Assembly: GCF_010994275.1 (NCBI RefSeq) | Contig: NZ_WMCD01000001.1 | Location: 1,178,001 to 1,242,000, forward strand | Source of the DNA: Cyclobacterium jeungdonense | Lineage (GTDB): Bacteria; Bacteroidota; Bacteroidia; Cytophagales; Cyclobacteriaceae | Reading direction: 5' to 3' | Length of the DNA stretch: 64,000 bases | In this document: piece after piece, positions 47,096 to 56,374 of the stretch | Layout: every line of letters begins with the position of its first letter | Position numbering within the stretch: the stretch's first letter is position 1 | Program-made: the position numbers and the translations under genes | The notes under the pieces: generated by a model | The model's database searches: none | The model's input: only the letters and a program-made list of their open reading frames with translations | Told to the model about the DNA's origin: nothing

Positions 47096-50000
47096 TTAGA
47101 AGTTTGCATTTATTCCAAAGGTTAAGGTTCTGGCGTTTGGATATTCGGCACGGATAACTCCCCTTACCACGCTGCCATAAGTATTGCCAGATTGAGGACC
47201 AATTCTCGAAGCTTCCGGATCGTAACCTCTGAAATTAGAAATAAGGAATAAATTGGCACCACTTGCATACACACTTAGGCTATTGATTAACTTATTATTC
47301 CTCAACGGTACATTGTAATTTAGCATCACATTTCTTAACCGAAGATGTGAACCATCTTCTACCAATTCACTATTGGATGGTATATCGGAAATACTAACGG
47401 TACCACCTGCTCTTGGAATGTAAGGGTGTGGATTGGATTCCGTCCACCTATCTCTTGCCAATCCATAAATATTTTGGTCACTTCTACCAAAAAATCCACG
47501 CTGAGCAAATTCATTGTACACATCGTTTCCAAAAGTCCCCTGAAAGAAAATATCTAATGTAAAATCCTTCCATTGTATGCTGTTGTTGATTCCGCCGAAG
47601 AGTAAAGGTTCCGGGTTGCCTATTATTTCAAAATCATCATTAAAGCTAATCATTCCGTCACCGTTTGTATCTTTGAACCGAGGTCCACCAACCACGGCCC
47701 GCAAGCCACTGTACCTAAACTGGTCCAGCTCTTCCTGACTCTGCCAGGTACCCAGGTACTCCAAGCCGGTAAAAACCCCTACTGGTTCTCCCACCACCAG
47801 TTTTGCAGCCTGTCCTCCCTGATCAAGAAAATGTATATTAATCTCATCCACACCTCCTATATCCAAAACCCGACTTCTGTTTCCAGATAACGTTAGATGA
47901 GTAGACCACTTGAAGTCATTTTTGTCAATGTTAACAGACCTGATCATCAATTCAATTCCCTGGTTTTGCAATGACCCGATATTTTCAAGTCTTTGGCTAA
48001 ATCCTGTTTGTCTGGGAATTTCTCTATTTAAAAGTAAATCAACAGTCTTCTTGTAATAATAATCTAACTCTAACCGTAAACGGTTATTAAAAAAACCAGC
48101 CTCCAATCCAATATCGAATTGAGAAGTGGTTTCCCACCTTAGGTCTGGGTTTGCAGGTCTGTCCCGCCTAACTCCGATACCCTGAGTGTTGTTAAAAATC
48201 ACTGTTCCGGGGTTTAAGACTGCAAGGGTACTGTATGAATCAATTGCCTGACTTCCAGACTTCCCAAAACTAGTCCGTAATTTCAGTTCGTCGAAAACAT
48301 TAAGATTTCTGATAAATTCTTCATCTCCAATGCGCCACGCAAAGGCCCCTGATGGGAAAAAGGCATATTGATTGTTAGCTCCCGAAAACCTCGATGAGCC
48401 GTCCACTCTACCAGCCAGTGTGAAAAGATACTTATCGGAAATGGAATAATTGGTTCTTCCTATCCAGGAAACGATCTGGAAAGGATCATTAAAATTGGAA
48501 GAAATCCTGAAGGTTTCAGGGTTCCCAAGCTGTAAAATATCAAAAGAAACACCATCATTGGGTAATCCATCCGTTTGAGCTGTAAATCCCTCTGTACGGG
48601 AGGTTTGCCAGGTAAACCCTCCTAATACATTGATTTTGTGATTGGGAGCAAGTTCTTTATCAAATGTAATAGTATTTTCCTGTAGGATCTGATTGTTAAA
48701 ACTATTAGAAATTCTTCCGAATCCCCCCCTTTGAGCTGCTGCCCTTGAAGGTAAACTGCCCGATTCAAAGACATTTTGCTTTCGCCAGTTTAATTGTGGA
48801 CCGATGGTCGACCGAATGGTGATTGATTCAATAGGCTTGTATTCGATGTAAAAATTTCCGAGTAAATTATTAGTAAGGGTCTGATTGTGCTGCATCCTAA
48901 GCAAAGCTTCCGGATTATCGAACGGTCCTCCTTGCACGTAATCTTCGTCCCACAGGGTTCCATCTTCCTTGAAAACCGGAAAAGTAGTCAACGCTCTCCT
49001 GGCCTCCCAAAGACTCACCAAATCGTTATCATTTTTCACGAAAGATGTATTAATCCTTGTTCCCAAAGTAAGGTTCTCCGTAAGCTTGAAATCAAGGTTT
49101 GCTCTAAAACTATACCTTTCAATTCCGGACTCCCTTATTATTCCGCGTTGATTCATATAATTACCTGAAATATAGTAATTTACGCGTTCCGTACTACCCC
49201 TCACAGATAAATCCAGGTTGTTAATAGGAGCGGTTCTTGTAATCTGTTCCTGCCAATCAGTATTTCCTATTAAACTTTCATCTACAAAAGGGTTAGCCTC
49301 TCCACTAAACTCTGCGTATTCAAAACCATATGCAGCACGTTCGGGTCCATCCAAAAAATCAATTTTCCTTGCTAGATTCTGAAAACCCGTATAGGCATTT
49401 AGGGATACCGAAGGCTTCCCTCCAGAAACCCCTTTACCACTTTTAGTAGAAATAAGAATTACTCCATTGGCCCCTCTGGTGCCGTATAAAGATATCGCTG
49501 ACCCATCCTTCAGGATATCAATAGATTCAATATCATTTACATTTATATTGTTCAAATTAAAGTCTGTCCCGGCAATAAATCCATCAATAACATAAAGTGG
49601 CTCATTATCTCCCTGAACGGAATTTCCTCCCCTGATCCTGATAGAAGCCCTTGCTCCCGGACTACCACTTACAGATGTTACATTAACTCCAGCAGCTCTG
49701 CCTTGAAGCAATTGATCCACTCTTGGAGCTGGTAAATTAGCAAGTTCCTTGGCGTCTACCGTAGAAACAGAACCTGTTAAATCGGTTTTTTGAACGGAAC
49801 CATATCCTAAAACAACAACTTCATCTAGAGAAGATTGATCCTCTGCAAGGGAAATATTAATCGTGCTTTGTGTGGTAATCTCGACGGATTGGGAGGTATA
49901 TCCAATGTAGGAAAATACCAGTACGGACCCTTCCGGAACATCAATTGAAAAATTACCGTCAAGGTCTGTTACAGTCCCAGTGCTGGTCCCCCTGACAGTA

Positions 50001-50461
50001 ATACTAGCCCCAGGAAGTGGCTCACCATTATTATCTGTAACTGTACCTGAAATAGTAATGTCAGCTGCATACACTTCTTTTGATATAGCCGCAATTTTCT
50101 TTGTTTTCTTTACATGAATATTATAGTCTACCTGCTTAAAAGTAAGGTTGGTTTGGTTCGCCAAACTCAACAACACATCATATAGCGAGCTGTTGTACGA
50201 CCTAACTCCTACGTTAGGAATATCCCTAAGCTCTTTGTTGGTAAACACAAAATTGTATCCAGTGTTTTTTTCAAGTTCCCGAAAAATATGGTCAATTTTC
50301 ACATCTTCCAGGAGAATGGACACTGTTACCTCTTCAATATTTTTGACTTGGGCATTTCCATTCCATGCCATGAGAAAACTCATGGTAAGGCACTGGAATA
50401 GAAACGCAATGGAGAATAATTTGGTCATGTGTGTAACATGCTTAAGTATGGATTTTTTCAT
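47096..50461 (-). CDS. SusC/RagA TonB-dependent transporter with STN domain (PUL 2)
   Basis: 1121 residues. Signal peptide, STN domain at ~40-95 (VSILLEDVKIDHIFRELEKN), carboxypeptidase-D-like domain (ISGTVTDNNGEPLPGASITV), TonB-box region SLDEVVVLGYG, plug (YVIDGFIAGTDFNLNNINVN, ILKDGSAISLYGTRGANGV) and barrel. VLGYG replaces the usual VVGYG. It pairs with SusD 13 bp downstream and with FecR/sigma upstream. The 157-bp gap to fecR contains an opposite-strand terminator hairpin. Confidence 0.96.
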   Translation of the reverse strand: MKKSILKHVTHMTKLFSIAFLFQCLTMSFLMAWNGNAQVKNIEEVTVSILLEDVKIDHIFRELEKNTGYNFVFTNKELRDIPNVGVRSYNSSLYDVLLSLANQTNLTFKQVDYNIHVKKTKKIAAISKEVYAADITISGTVTDNNGEPLPGASITVRGTSTGTVTDLDGNFSIDVPEGSVLVFSYIGYTSQSVEITTQSTINISLAEDQSSLDEVVVLGYGSVQKTDLTGSVSTVDAKELANLPAPRVDQLLQGRAAGVNVTSVSGSPGARASIRIRGGNSVQGDNEPLYVIDGFIAGTDFNLNNINVNDIESIDILKDGSAISLYGTRGANGVILISTKSGKGVSGGKPSVSLNAYTGFQNLARKIDFLDGPERAAYGFEYAEFSGEANPFVDESLIGNTDWQEQITRTAPINNLDLSVRGSTERVNYYISGNYMNQRGIIRESGIERYSFRANLDFKLTENLTLGTRINTSFVKNDNDLVSLWEARRALTTFPVFKEDGTLWDEDYVQGGPFDNPEALLRMQHNQTLTNNLLGNFYIEYKPIESITIRSTIGPQLNWRKQNVFESGSLPSRAAAQRGGFGRISNSFNNQILQENTITFDKELAPNHKINVLGGFTWQTSRTEGFTAQTDGLPNDGVSFDILQLGNPETFRISSNFNDPFQIVSWIGRTNYSISDKYLFTLAGRVDGSSRFSGANNQYAFFPSGAFAWRIGDEEFIRNLNVFDELKLRTSFGKSGSQAIDSYSTLAVLNPGTVIFNNTQGIGVRRDRPANPDLRWETTSQFDIGLEAGFFNNRLRLELDYYYKKTVDLLLNREIPRQTGFSQRLENIGSLQNQGIELMIRSVNIDKNDFKWSTHLTLSGNRSRVLDIGGVDEINIHFLDQGGQAAKLVVGEPVGVFTGLEYLGTWQSQEELDQFRYSGLRAVVGGPRFKDTNGDGMISFNDDFEIIGNPEPLLFGGINNSIQWKDFTLDIFFQGTFGNDVYNEFAQRGFFGRSDQNIYGLARDRWTESNPHPYIPRAGGTVSISDIPSNSELVEDGSHLRLRNVMLNYNVPLRNNKLINSLSVYASGANLFLISNFRGYDPEASRIGPQSGNTYGSVVRGVIRAEYPNARTLTFGINANF

Positions 50462-50474
50462 ATCTTTGATTGGT

Positions 50475-50583
50475 TTGTTTAGGCGATGCCAATTGGTTAA
50501 GCAAACATTTTCCGACTCAGGGATTGCCTTCTCTGTGATCGGGTATCATGCCACGGATGCAGCAACATCCGTGGCTCTTTTTA
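50475..50583 (+). ncRNA. Candidate cis-antisense RNA over the PUL 2 susC leader
   Basis: TATCTTTG (50461-50468) on the plus strand matches the -7 consensus exactly and begins at the same base, relative to the susC start codon, as the box in PUL 1. A perfect 9-bp stem ccacggatg / catccgtgg (50551-50559 / 50566-50574) with a 6-base loop is followed by ctcttttta. Predicted length is about 110 nt. No good -33 box is seen. The terminator is strong; the transcript is inferred. Confidence 0.4.
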
Positions 50584-50618
50584 TTTGGAAAAGACTTTTT
50601 ACATAGGCAGTTTGAACT

Positions 50619-51725
50619 TTAAGATGATATGTCAAATTTTAAAGTGACCCGGTCCTCATCCAACTTGAATCTAAACCGGGCAGAATAACTCAATCCTTCC
50701 AGGACGCCTTCGAGTGTCTGATCTACAAATTTTCCTGATAGGAGCACGCCTCTCTCGGGACGATTGAGTACTTCTATTTTGACCCCGTACCAGTTTTCCA
50801 ACACCCTGATAGCTTCCCAGATAGGGGTCTGTTCAAAAAGAATGGTCTTTCTTGTCCATGCCAGTACCTTTTCCTCCTTTATCCGGTGCTTACTATGCAC
50901 CTGCCCACCTATGCTTACATTCAATCCCTCTCCTGGCTTTAGGATAATTTCCTGCGGTTTCGCAAAACCCAACACCACGTTTACCTTTCCAGTGAGCAAG
51001 GCCACATCTAGTGGCTCATCGTCATATGCGGTGATATTAAAGGTGGTGCCTATGGCTTTTGTAGAAACTGCTCCCGTCTTTACAATAAAGGGTCTCAAGC
51101 TATCTTTGGCCACATCAAAAAAAGCCTCACCTTTTAAAAACAGCTCCCGCCTGTCAGCACCAAAGTTCCTAACATACCGCAACGTACTTCCCGAATTGAG
51201 TATCACCCTGGAGCCATCCTGTAACCTAAGCGTTGACTTAACTCCCGGGGGGACTGAATGCTCTTCATAAACCAGTGGGACTTCAACATATTCTTCTTCA
51301 GGATATTTAAGTAGAAAATTGCATAAAATCCCCAGTGAAAATGCGAAAACAAGTATGCCGGCCACCCGATAAAACTGATGGCTGGACTGATAGCCTCTAG
51401 ATGTTTTTCTATCTGAAAAACGCCTAAGGGTACTTTCCGAACTTATAGAGACGATCCTTCTTTCCGCCTGCTCTTCCTCTGGATCATTAATGAACGTATC
51501 TATTTCGGTCCATATGCCCTCTATGCGCGCTTCGCTAATTTCACCAACGTTTCTAGATAGATTTATAAGGGCCTTCCGGGCCAACTTCATGTTTTCATAT
51601 TTTTCCGGGTGTTTTTCCAAAAAAACTTCCCAGTAGGCTTTGGTTTCCTCGTCGGGTGCGAAGACCCATTTTTTAAATTCTGGGTCCAGCATAAAATCTT
51701 CAACTGTGTATTCGGTCTTACTCAT
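50619..51725 (-). CDS. FecR-family anti-sigma factor (PUL 2)
   Basis: 368 residues. Cytoplasmic N-terminus (MLDPEFKKWVFAPDEETKAY), one membrane segment near residues 125-142 (VAGILVFAFSLGILCNFLL), then periplasmic FecR motifs: QDGSRVILNSGSTLRYVRNF, FLKGEAFFDVAKDS, AIGTTFNITAYDDEP, VLENWYGVKIEV. Partner of the sigma factor 305 bp upstream and of the adjacent STN-type SusC. Confidence 0.94.
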   Translation of the reverse strand: MSKTEYTVEDFMLDPEFKKWVFAPDEETKAYWEVFLEKHPEKYENMKLARKALINLSRNVGEISEARIEGIWTEIDTFINDPEEEQAERRIVSISSESTLRRFSDRKTSRGYQSSHQFYRVAGILVFAFSLGILCNFLLKYPEEEYVEVPLVYEEHSVPPGVKSTLRLQDGSRVILNSGSTLRYVRNFGADRRELFLKGEAFFDVAKDSLRPFIVKTGAVSTKAIGTTFNITAYDDEPLDVALLTGKVNVVLGFAKPQEIILKPGEGLNVSIGGQVHSKHRIKEEKVLAWTRKTILFEQTPIWEAIRVLENWYGVKIEVLNRPERGVLLSGKFVDQTLEGVLEGLSYSARFRFKLDEDRVTLKFDISS

Positions 51726-52030
51726 AAAAGAAACCTTTCACTTATCTTAAGCCCAAAACTTCCAAAAGTTATCCTTCGAAAAGCATAAAAATTCATTTTT
51801 TTTTTCCGTTGAGTTAAACTACAATTAATCTGAAAGGAAATCCTTAACACCATCCATATGCGATACTTCCTAGGAAAAGTTTGTATCCTTGCAAAGGGGG
51901 GTATCGGGAAATAAACCGAAAAATACAGATCAAACCTGAAACAGATTAAAGCTGTTGAATAATAGATTGATTTAATTTTTTGTGGCAACCAGGGATCAGC
52001 CTATGAGAAAAAATAATTCAAACGTCCAAT
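51726..52030. other. Intergenic between sigma and fecR, nothing recognised
   Basis: 305 bp, longer than the sigma-fecR gaps in PUL 1 (102 bp) and PUL 3 (149 bp). An 88-codon frame in it has no protein character. It may hold a separate fecR promoter, but no clear consensus is seen. Confidence 0.5.
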
Positions 52031-52645
52031 TCACCAAAGAGGTAGGGTGGTCAAGTAAGCCGCTACTGATATAATGGCCTTTCTAAGTGTAGAGAGCGCT
52101 TTCCAAGCCAATGTGTATACCGACCGAAGGTTGATACCCATCAACTTGGCAGTCTCCTCGTAGGAAAGGTTTTCAAAAAACAAATACTGAATAACTTCAT
52201 TTTGCCGAATGGGTAGTTCTTTTAGGCTATTTGCCAACTTCTTTTGCACCGCCTCTTCCCGTTGCGCATTTACAATTTTTACTTCTATGCTCTCAAGCCG
52301 ACTGGGAAAATTTGCTGCTGCTTGCCTCTGTTTTTCATTCCATTTGAACGCCTTCTTTTTCTCTTTGTTTATTCTATTAGAGAGCGACCTGAACAGATAC
52401 AGCCTTACATTGTCTGTAGGTTTAATATTATTCTTATACTTCCACAGGTCAATAAAAAGCTCCTGAATGCAATCCTCCACGAATTCCGCATCCCCCGTTA
52501 TGGAGGTACCTAGTTGAAAAAGTACCTTGACATACTTTCTATACAGTTGTTCAAAAGCGTGCTTATCTCCGGATTTCAGCCCAAGCCAAAGTTCTTCAGC
52601 ACTGGTTTCCTGAGGTAGTGAATTTAACTTAGGAACAATTTGCAT
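52031..52645 (-). CDS. ECF sigma-70 factor (PUL 2)
   Basis: 204 residues. Region 2: DKHAFEQLYRKYVKVLFQLG and EFVEDCIQELFIDLWKYKNN; region 4: LPIRQNEVIQYLFFENLSYEETAKLMGIN with helix-turn-helix LRSVYTLAWKALSTL. It follows a PhoD-like gene by 93 bp and heads the PUL 2 regulatory pair. Confidence 0.95.
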   Translation of the reverse strand: MQIVPKLNSLPQETSAEELWLGLKSGDKHAFEQLYRKYVKVLFQLGTSITGDAEFVEDCIQELFIDLWKYKNNIKPTDNVRLYLFRSLSNRINKEKKKAFKWNEKQRQAAANFPSRLESIEVKIVNAQREEAVQKKLANSLKELPIRQNEVIQYLFFENLSYEETAKLMGINLRSVYTLAWKALSTLRKAIISVAAYLTTLPLW

Positions 52646-52738
52646 GCAATGATATTTGGGTTTATTCGCTTGAAGTTCCCTATTTTAACTTAAAAAGCAA
52701 ATTATTAAAGCATTTTCATTCAAATAACAATATACTGA

Positions 52739-54211
52739 TCATGGTGTCAATTCACTTTTTTTGATGGTTTTTTCAAAAAGGTGGTTACCATCCTGCCCTA
52801 CTAGTCTGAAAATAACGGTTGGGTCATCTCCCGAGGGAAGGTACGTAAACTCACCGAATGCGAATTTCCCATCTATGCCATATAGCTGAGTGTCCCAGGA
52901 AGGATCATTTGCAGGAGGGCCAACTCTTGCCCCCAAACTTGCCGCCTCAAATTCAAAAAATCCGAAATCAGATTTTCTGGGAATGGTAAATCCGCGGGCG
53001 CCGTGTCGGTCGCCGGATATCAGAAGCACACCACTGATTTCATTGTCTTCAATAAAACTAAAAATCTCCTCTCTTCCATCCGGATCGTTTACTCCCCATG
53101 AATCTTTACCTCCGGACACATAATCGCTCCACATGGTGCCACAGGATAAGATGATAAAAGGTCCCTTACAGTCCAATAATTGCTCCTTCAACCAGTCCAT
53201 CTGACTTTTACCCAAAAATGATCCTTTTTGACCTGTCCTGTAAAACCGGTTATCCGTCATGATAATATCAAAAGGACCAATTCTTTCCCGGGTAAATATC
53301 CCCCGGCTATTGGATTCCTCTCCATAGAAAGAATTTACCCAGGCATGTATAAATACGTTCCTGACTCCATCCCGGTCTTTGCCAGAATATCCCTCAGGTA
53401 TTCCTGCTTTATCATTATCAAAATAATCATGATCATCCCAAGAGGCATATACCGGAATTTTTGAGGCAAAATCTTTCCATGCCGGCAAAAAATCCCTGAG
53501 CAGGTAATCGGCTCTATGCAAACCCAGATGGTCATTTCGATCCTGCACGGCAATATCACCCAACAATAACATGGCATGATTTCCTCTTTTCCTGATCTGT
53601 TCCAATAGCCTGTGATTTCCCAAACCCCAGCGGTGGGGGCAGGAACCAAAGGCAACTTTAACTTCTTCGGCTTCATCCGATTCCGGTAAGGTGCGGATAA
53701 TTTGCTCTGTTTTAGGAAGAATAGCTTGGTCATTAACGATAACCTGGTAGGAGTAGCTTGAAGATGAGGCTAAATCATTAATTTCTATTACAGCAGATAA
53801 ATCCGTTTCATTTTTTGAGTAAACTGGACCATAAACCGATGTTTCATTGCCCTTTTCTATCATTACCTCAATTTTTGAAGGCCGCAATGTCCTAACCCAT
53901 ACCACGGCTCCGCTAGCGGAAATTTGACCCAACATGGGTCCTGCCATGATTTTACGTTCCTGTTGCTCGATAAGGTTGTTAAAGGAATAGTTTTTCATTA
54001 AATCAGTATAGGAAACATCCTTATGGGCAGATAAAATTTGATAGGCTGATTCATAAAGCTCCTGGTCAGCATCGGGAGTGGTACCCCAATATTTAAGAAT
54101 TTCCAAATTACCGGTGTTTTTATTCATCGGATGTCCCCGTTCACCAAAATCCTGGGCCAAACATTGCATTAAAAATCCAAAAAACAGGGTAAGCAAGCAT
54201 GCAATCTTCAT
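52739..54211 (-). CDS. PhoD-like alkaline phosphatase, divergent paralogue (PUL 2)
   Basis: Start taken at ATG 54211, which opens signal peptide MKIACLLTLFFGFLMQCLAQ; the frame continues to 54286. 490 residues. Metallophosphatase motifs: VAFGSCPHRWG, MLLLGDIAVQDRNDH, YASWDDHDYFDNDKAG, IMTDNRFYR, LLISGDRHGARGF. A Fn3-like PhoD N-domain (GPMLGQISASGAVVWVRTL) precedes it. It differs clearly from the other two PhoD-like genes in the window, so it is not a recent copy. It lies between the frameshifted PhoD gene and the sigma factor. Confidence 0.88.
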   Translation of the reverse strand: MKIACLLTLFFGFLMQCLAQDFGERGHPMNKNTGNLEILKYWGTTPDADQELYESAYQILSAHKDVSYTDLMKNYSFNNLIEQQERKIMAGPMLGQISASGAVVWVRTLRPSKIEVMIEKGNETSVYGPVYSKNETDLSAVIEINDLASSSSYSYQVIVNDQAILPKTEQIIRTLPESDEAEEVKVAFGSCPHRWGLGNHRLLEQIRKRGNHAMLLLGDIAVQDRNDHLGLHRADYLLRDFLPAWKDFASKIPVYASWDDHDYFDNDKAGIPEGYSGKDRDGVRNVFIHAWVNSFYGEESNSRGIFTRERIGPFDIIMTDNRFYRTGQKGSFLGKSQMDWLKEQLLDCKGPFIILSCGTMWSDYVSGGKDSWGVNDPDGREEIFSFIEDNEISGVLLISGDRHGARGFTIPRKSDFGFFEFEAASLGARVGPPANDPSWDTQLYGIDGKFAFGEFTYLPSGDDPTVIFRLVGQDGNHLFEKTIKKSELTP

Positions 54212-54338
54212 TTTAAACCGATGTTTGTCTCTTCGAAACCCATTTCCTACGTCATGTTGGGTATACATTATTACCTTTTTCTTCATGTACTATTTTTTCT
54301 TTTCAGGGCTATTCGCCGAGGTAAGTATAACTCCTCCT

Positions 54339-55795
54339 TTACAGGTTGAATTCCTCCTTGTTCATAATTGTTCCGTCTACATCGTAATGACTAAATACAA
54401 TTTTTGGGATTTCTTTGTGTCTGAATACTTTGATGCCGAGGAAACCTCCATTTACCCTCAAAAATTGGTGTTCGGGACGTTTGTCATCTTGGGACCAGCC
54501 CCCCGATTGAGCGTCTGACACCGGACCCGCACCGAACTCCCTTAAACCAGTTTCCTGATCTACAGAATAGTACTGCCAATGCCGGTCTCCATTAACGACG
54601 AAGACCCCTTTTTTTTCAGATAGGTATTGTCTTAACCAGTTACCTTCCTCAGCAAATAGCTGATTGGCGTGGTTATCCTTCTTATTTTCCCTGTCGGGTC
54701 CTACCACAGGCGTAGGAGAAAATAAAATCTTAAAAGTAGCATCTGAGGAATCCACGGTATCTACAAACCACTGCTTCTGTTCATCCCCCCAAATTGTCCT
54801 ATCTCCGCCGGCCTCCATATCCCTGGGGCTCCGAAACTCACGTCCTTCCACCAGCCAAATTTGCAGGTCCTTTCCCCACCTGATCGTCCGATAGGGTTTA
54901 TCTTTTAACGGAACATTTTCACGCCATACTTTCAGTCCCTGCTCCAAAGTAAACTCGCCCAATGGACTGGTATCCGGATAAACATCATCCTTTAAAGATC
55001 ATGGTCATCCTTCAGCATGTAAATGGGCACTTGCTGGTAAAATTCCTTCAACGAAGGCCAGCCATCCATGGCATGCCATTTGTGCCGGGCCTTTTCCAGG
55101 TTATCCACCATGGGACCCATACGGTCGTAATACACATAATCTCCTGTATGAATAAAAAAATCGGGTTTTAATTGACGCATGGCATCATAGGTTTTAAAGC
55201 CCCTGTTTTTATCGTCGTAATTCCAAAAATACTGGCAGGTGGAAGTGGTGAGCAGAAGTTCCGAAGGCCTTTCTTCACTACCTGCAGTCCTAAAGGATCC
55301 GGATTGGTGGGCCGTGATTTTACCTTTTTCCGTTTTACCTTCCAACTGCACCTTGTATTCGGTAGCGGATTTCAAACCTGTAAAGGGAAAACTGACAGTA
55401 AAATCCCCATCGGAACTTGCCCTCTGCCAGTCTGATACATGCTTATCTCTCTGGTTTTCCACCATTGCCCGTACCCATCCCGTAGAGCCGGTCACTCCTC
55501 CATCCATTTCCTCAACTGGCATTTGTTCATTAAAATCAATGGGGTATTCGTTATTCTGAGTTTTGTGTTTATTTTTCAGGTGGACGAGGGGATTGGGTTT
55601 TTCACTTGCGCATAATCTGGTCCAAATGATCGCTTCATTCTTGGTAACTTCCATTACTTTAAACCCATTGGTGAAATAGACCAGGTCATTTGCCAATTTG
55701 AAAGGAGCCCTGGCCCGAATCGTATTTACAGGCGTGATCAAACCGCCTGTCAGCCAACCGATCTTAGTCAAAAATGAGCGTCTGTTTTCTGCCAT
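54339..55795 (-). pseudogene. PhoD-like alkaline phosphatase with single-base frameshift
   Basis: The first part (55795-54992) encodes a leader, PhoD N-domain (YFTNGFKVMEVTKNEAIIWT), LLTTSTCQYFWNYDDK, HTGDYVYYDR and MLKDDHDL, then TAA. The second part (to 54339) resumes in another frame as GEFTLEQGLKVWRENVPLKD through VNGDRHWQYYS to the end. Compared with the paralogue at 28216-29688 (DHDLLKDDMY), restoring one T in the run at about 54992-55000 gives DHDLLKDDVY and a continuous ~485-residue protein. The gene is otherwise undamaged, so this is a very recent mutation or a sequencing error in a short T run. Confidence 0.88.
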
Positions 55796-56310
55796 ATTTT
55801 CCAGGTATTTGATTTTTGATATCTGCCTTTCCTACGCAAGAATCCCTATAATTACCATCACAAGAAATAATTGATTTATTTTGCCTGTCCGAAGTTAATC
55901 GGTATAGTCAATCGATTCGGATAAAGATATAAAATTTAATTTTCTATCTTTATCCCATTCACAGAATTGTGGGTACAGGCGGTATCCCTCTGTCCAGACC
56001 TGTCAAACGGGGGGTATTCTGACTTGCGACCAATTCAATCTCTTTATATATTGGTTAAACCTGCCAAGATAAGAATTGCTCAGCAAGGGAGATATGATTC
56101 CGCATTGTGGACAGCATTTCTCTGGTGGATCTAACTTTCCCCGACAGTCTTTCATAAAGGGTTCACTCTCGTAATGTTCACGGAACATACTAAGCCTTTC
56201 TTCATATCCTGCCCTTGTCAGTAACGCATTTGGCTTCGTATTGCCTGAGTTTCGGTCAGCCGGCGCAGCGATCTCTCCAGCTGCCGGATATCCTTGCTTA
56301 CAAGGAATAC
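55796..56310. other. Intergenic with possible ORF remnants
   Basis: About 515 bp. On the minus strand near 56290-56215 a short frame reads SKDIRQLERSLRRLTETQAI, a coiled-coil-like piece, ending at a stop. Another frame (56188-56003) contains a CCPQCG pair of cysteines. Neither is recognisable. Local G+C is higher than in the neighbouring PUL 2, so this may be debris from an insertion. Confidence 0.35.
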
Positions 56311-56337
56311 AAAAAGGCAGACGGTAATCCGTCTGCC
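56311..56337 (-). terminator. Terminator of PUL 3
   Basis: Perfect 9-bp stem ggcagacgg / ccgtctgcc with a 4-base loop and a T5 run on the minus strand, 38 bp after the susD stop. Confidence 0.85.
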
Positions 56338-56374
56338 CTCTTTTTAATCGTCCATCCCGTGGGATGTTGTCTTC

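Noticed and set aside
51722..51988. 88-codon frame between the sigma and fecR genes of PUL 2
   Set aside because: Rich in Phe, Ile and Arg without pattern; overlaps the fecR start; no family recognised.
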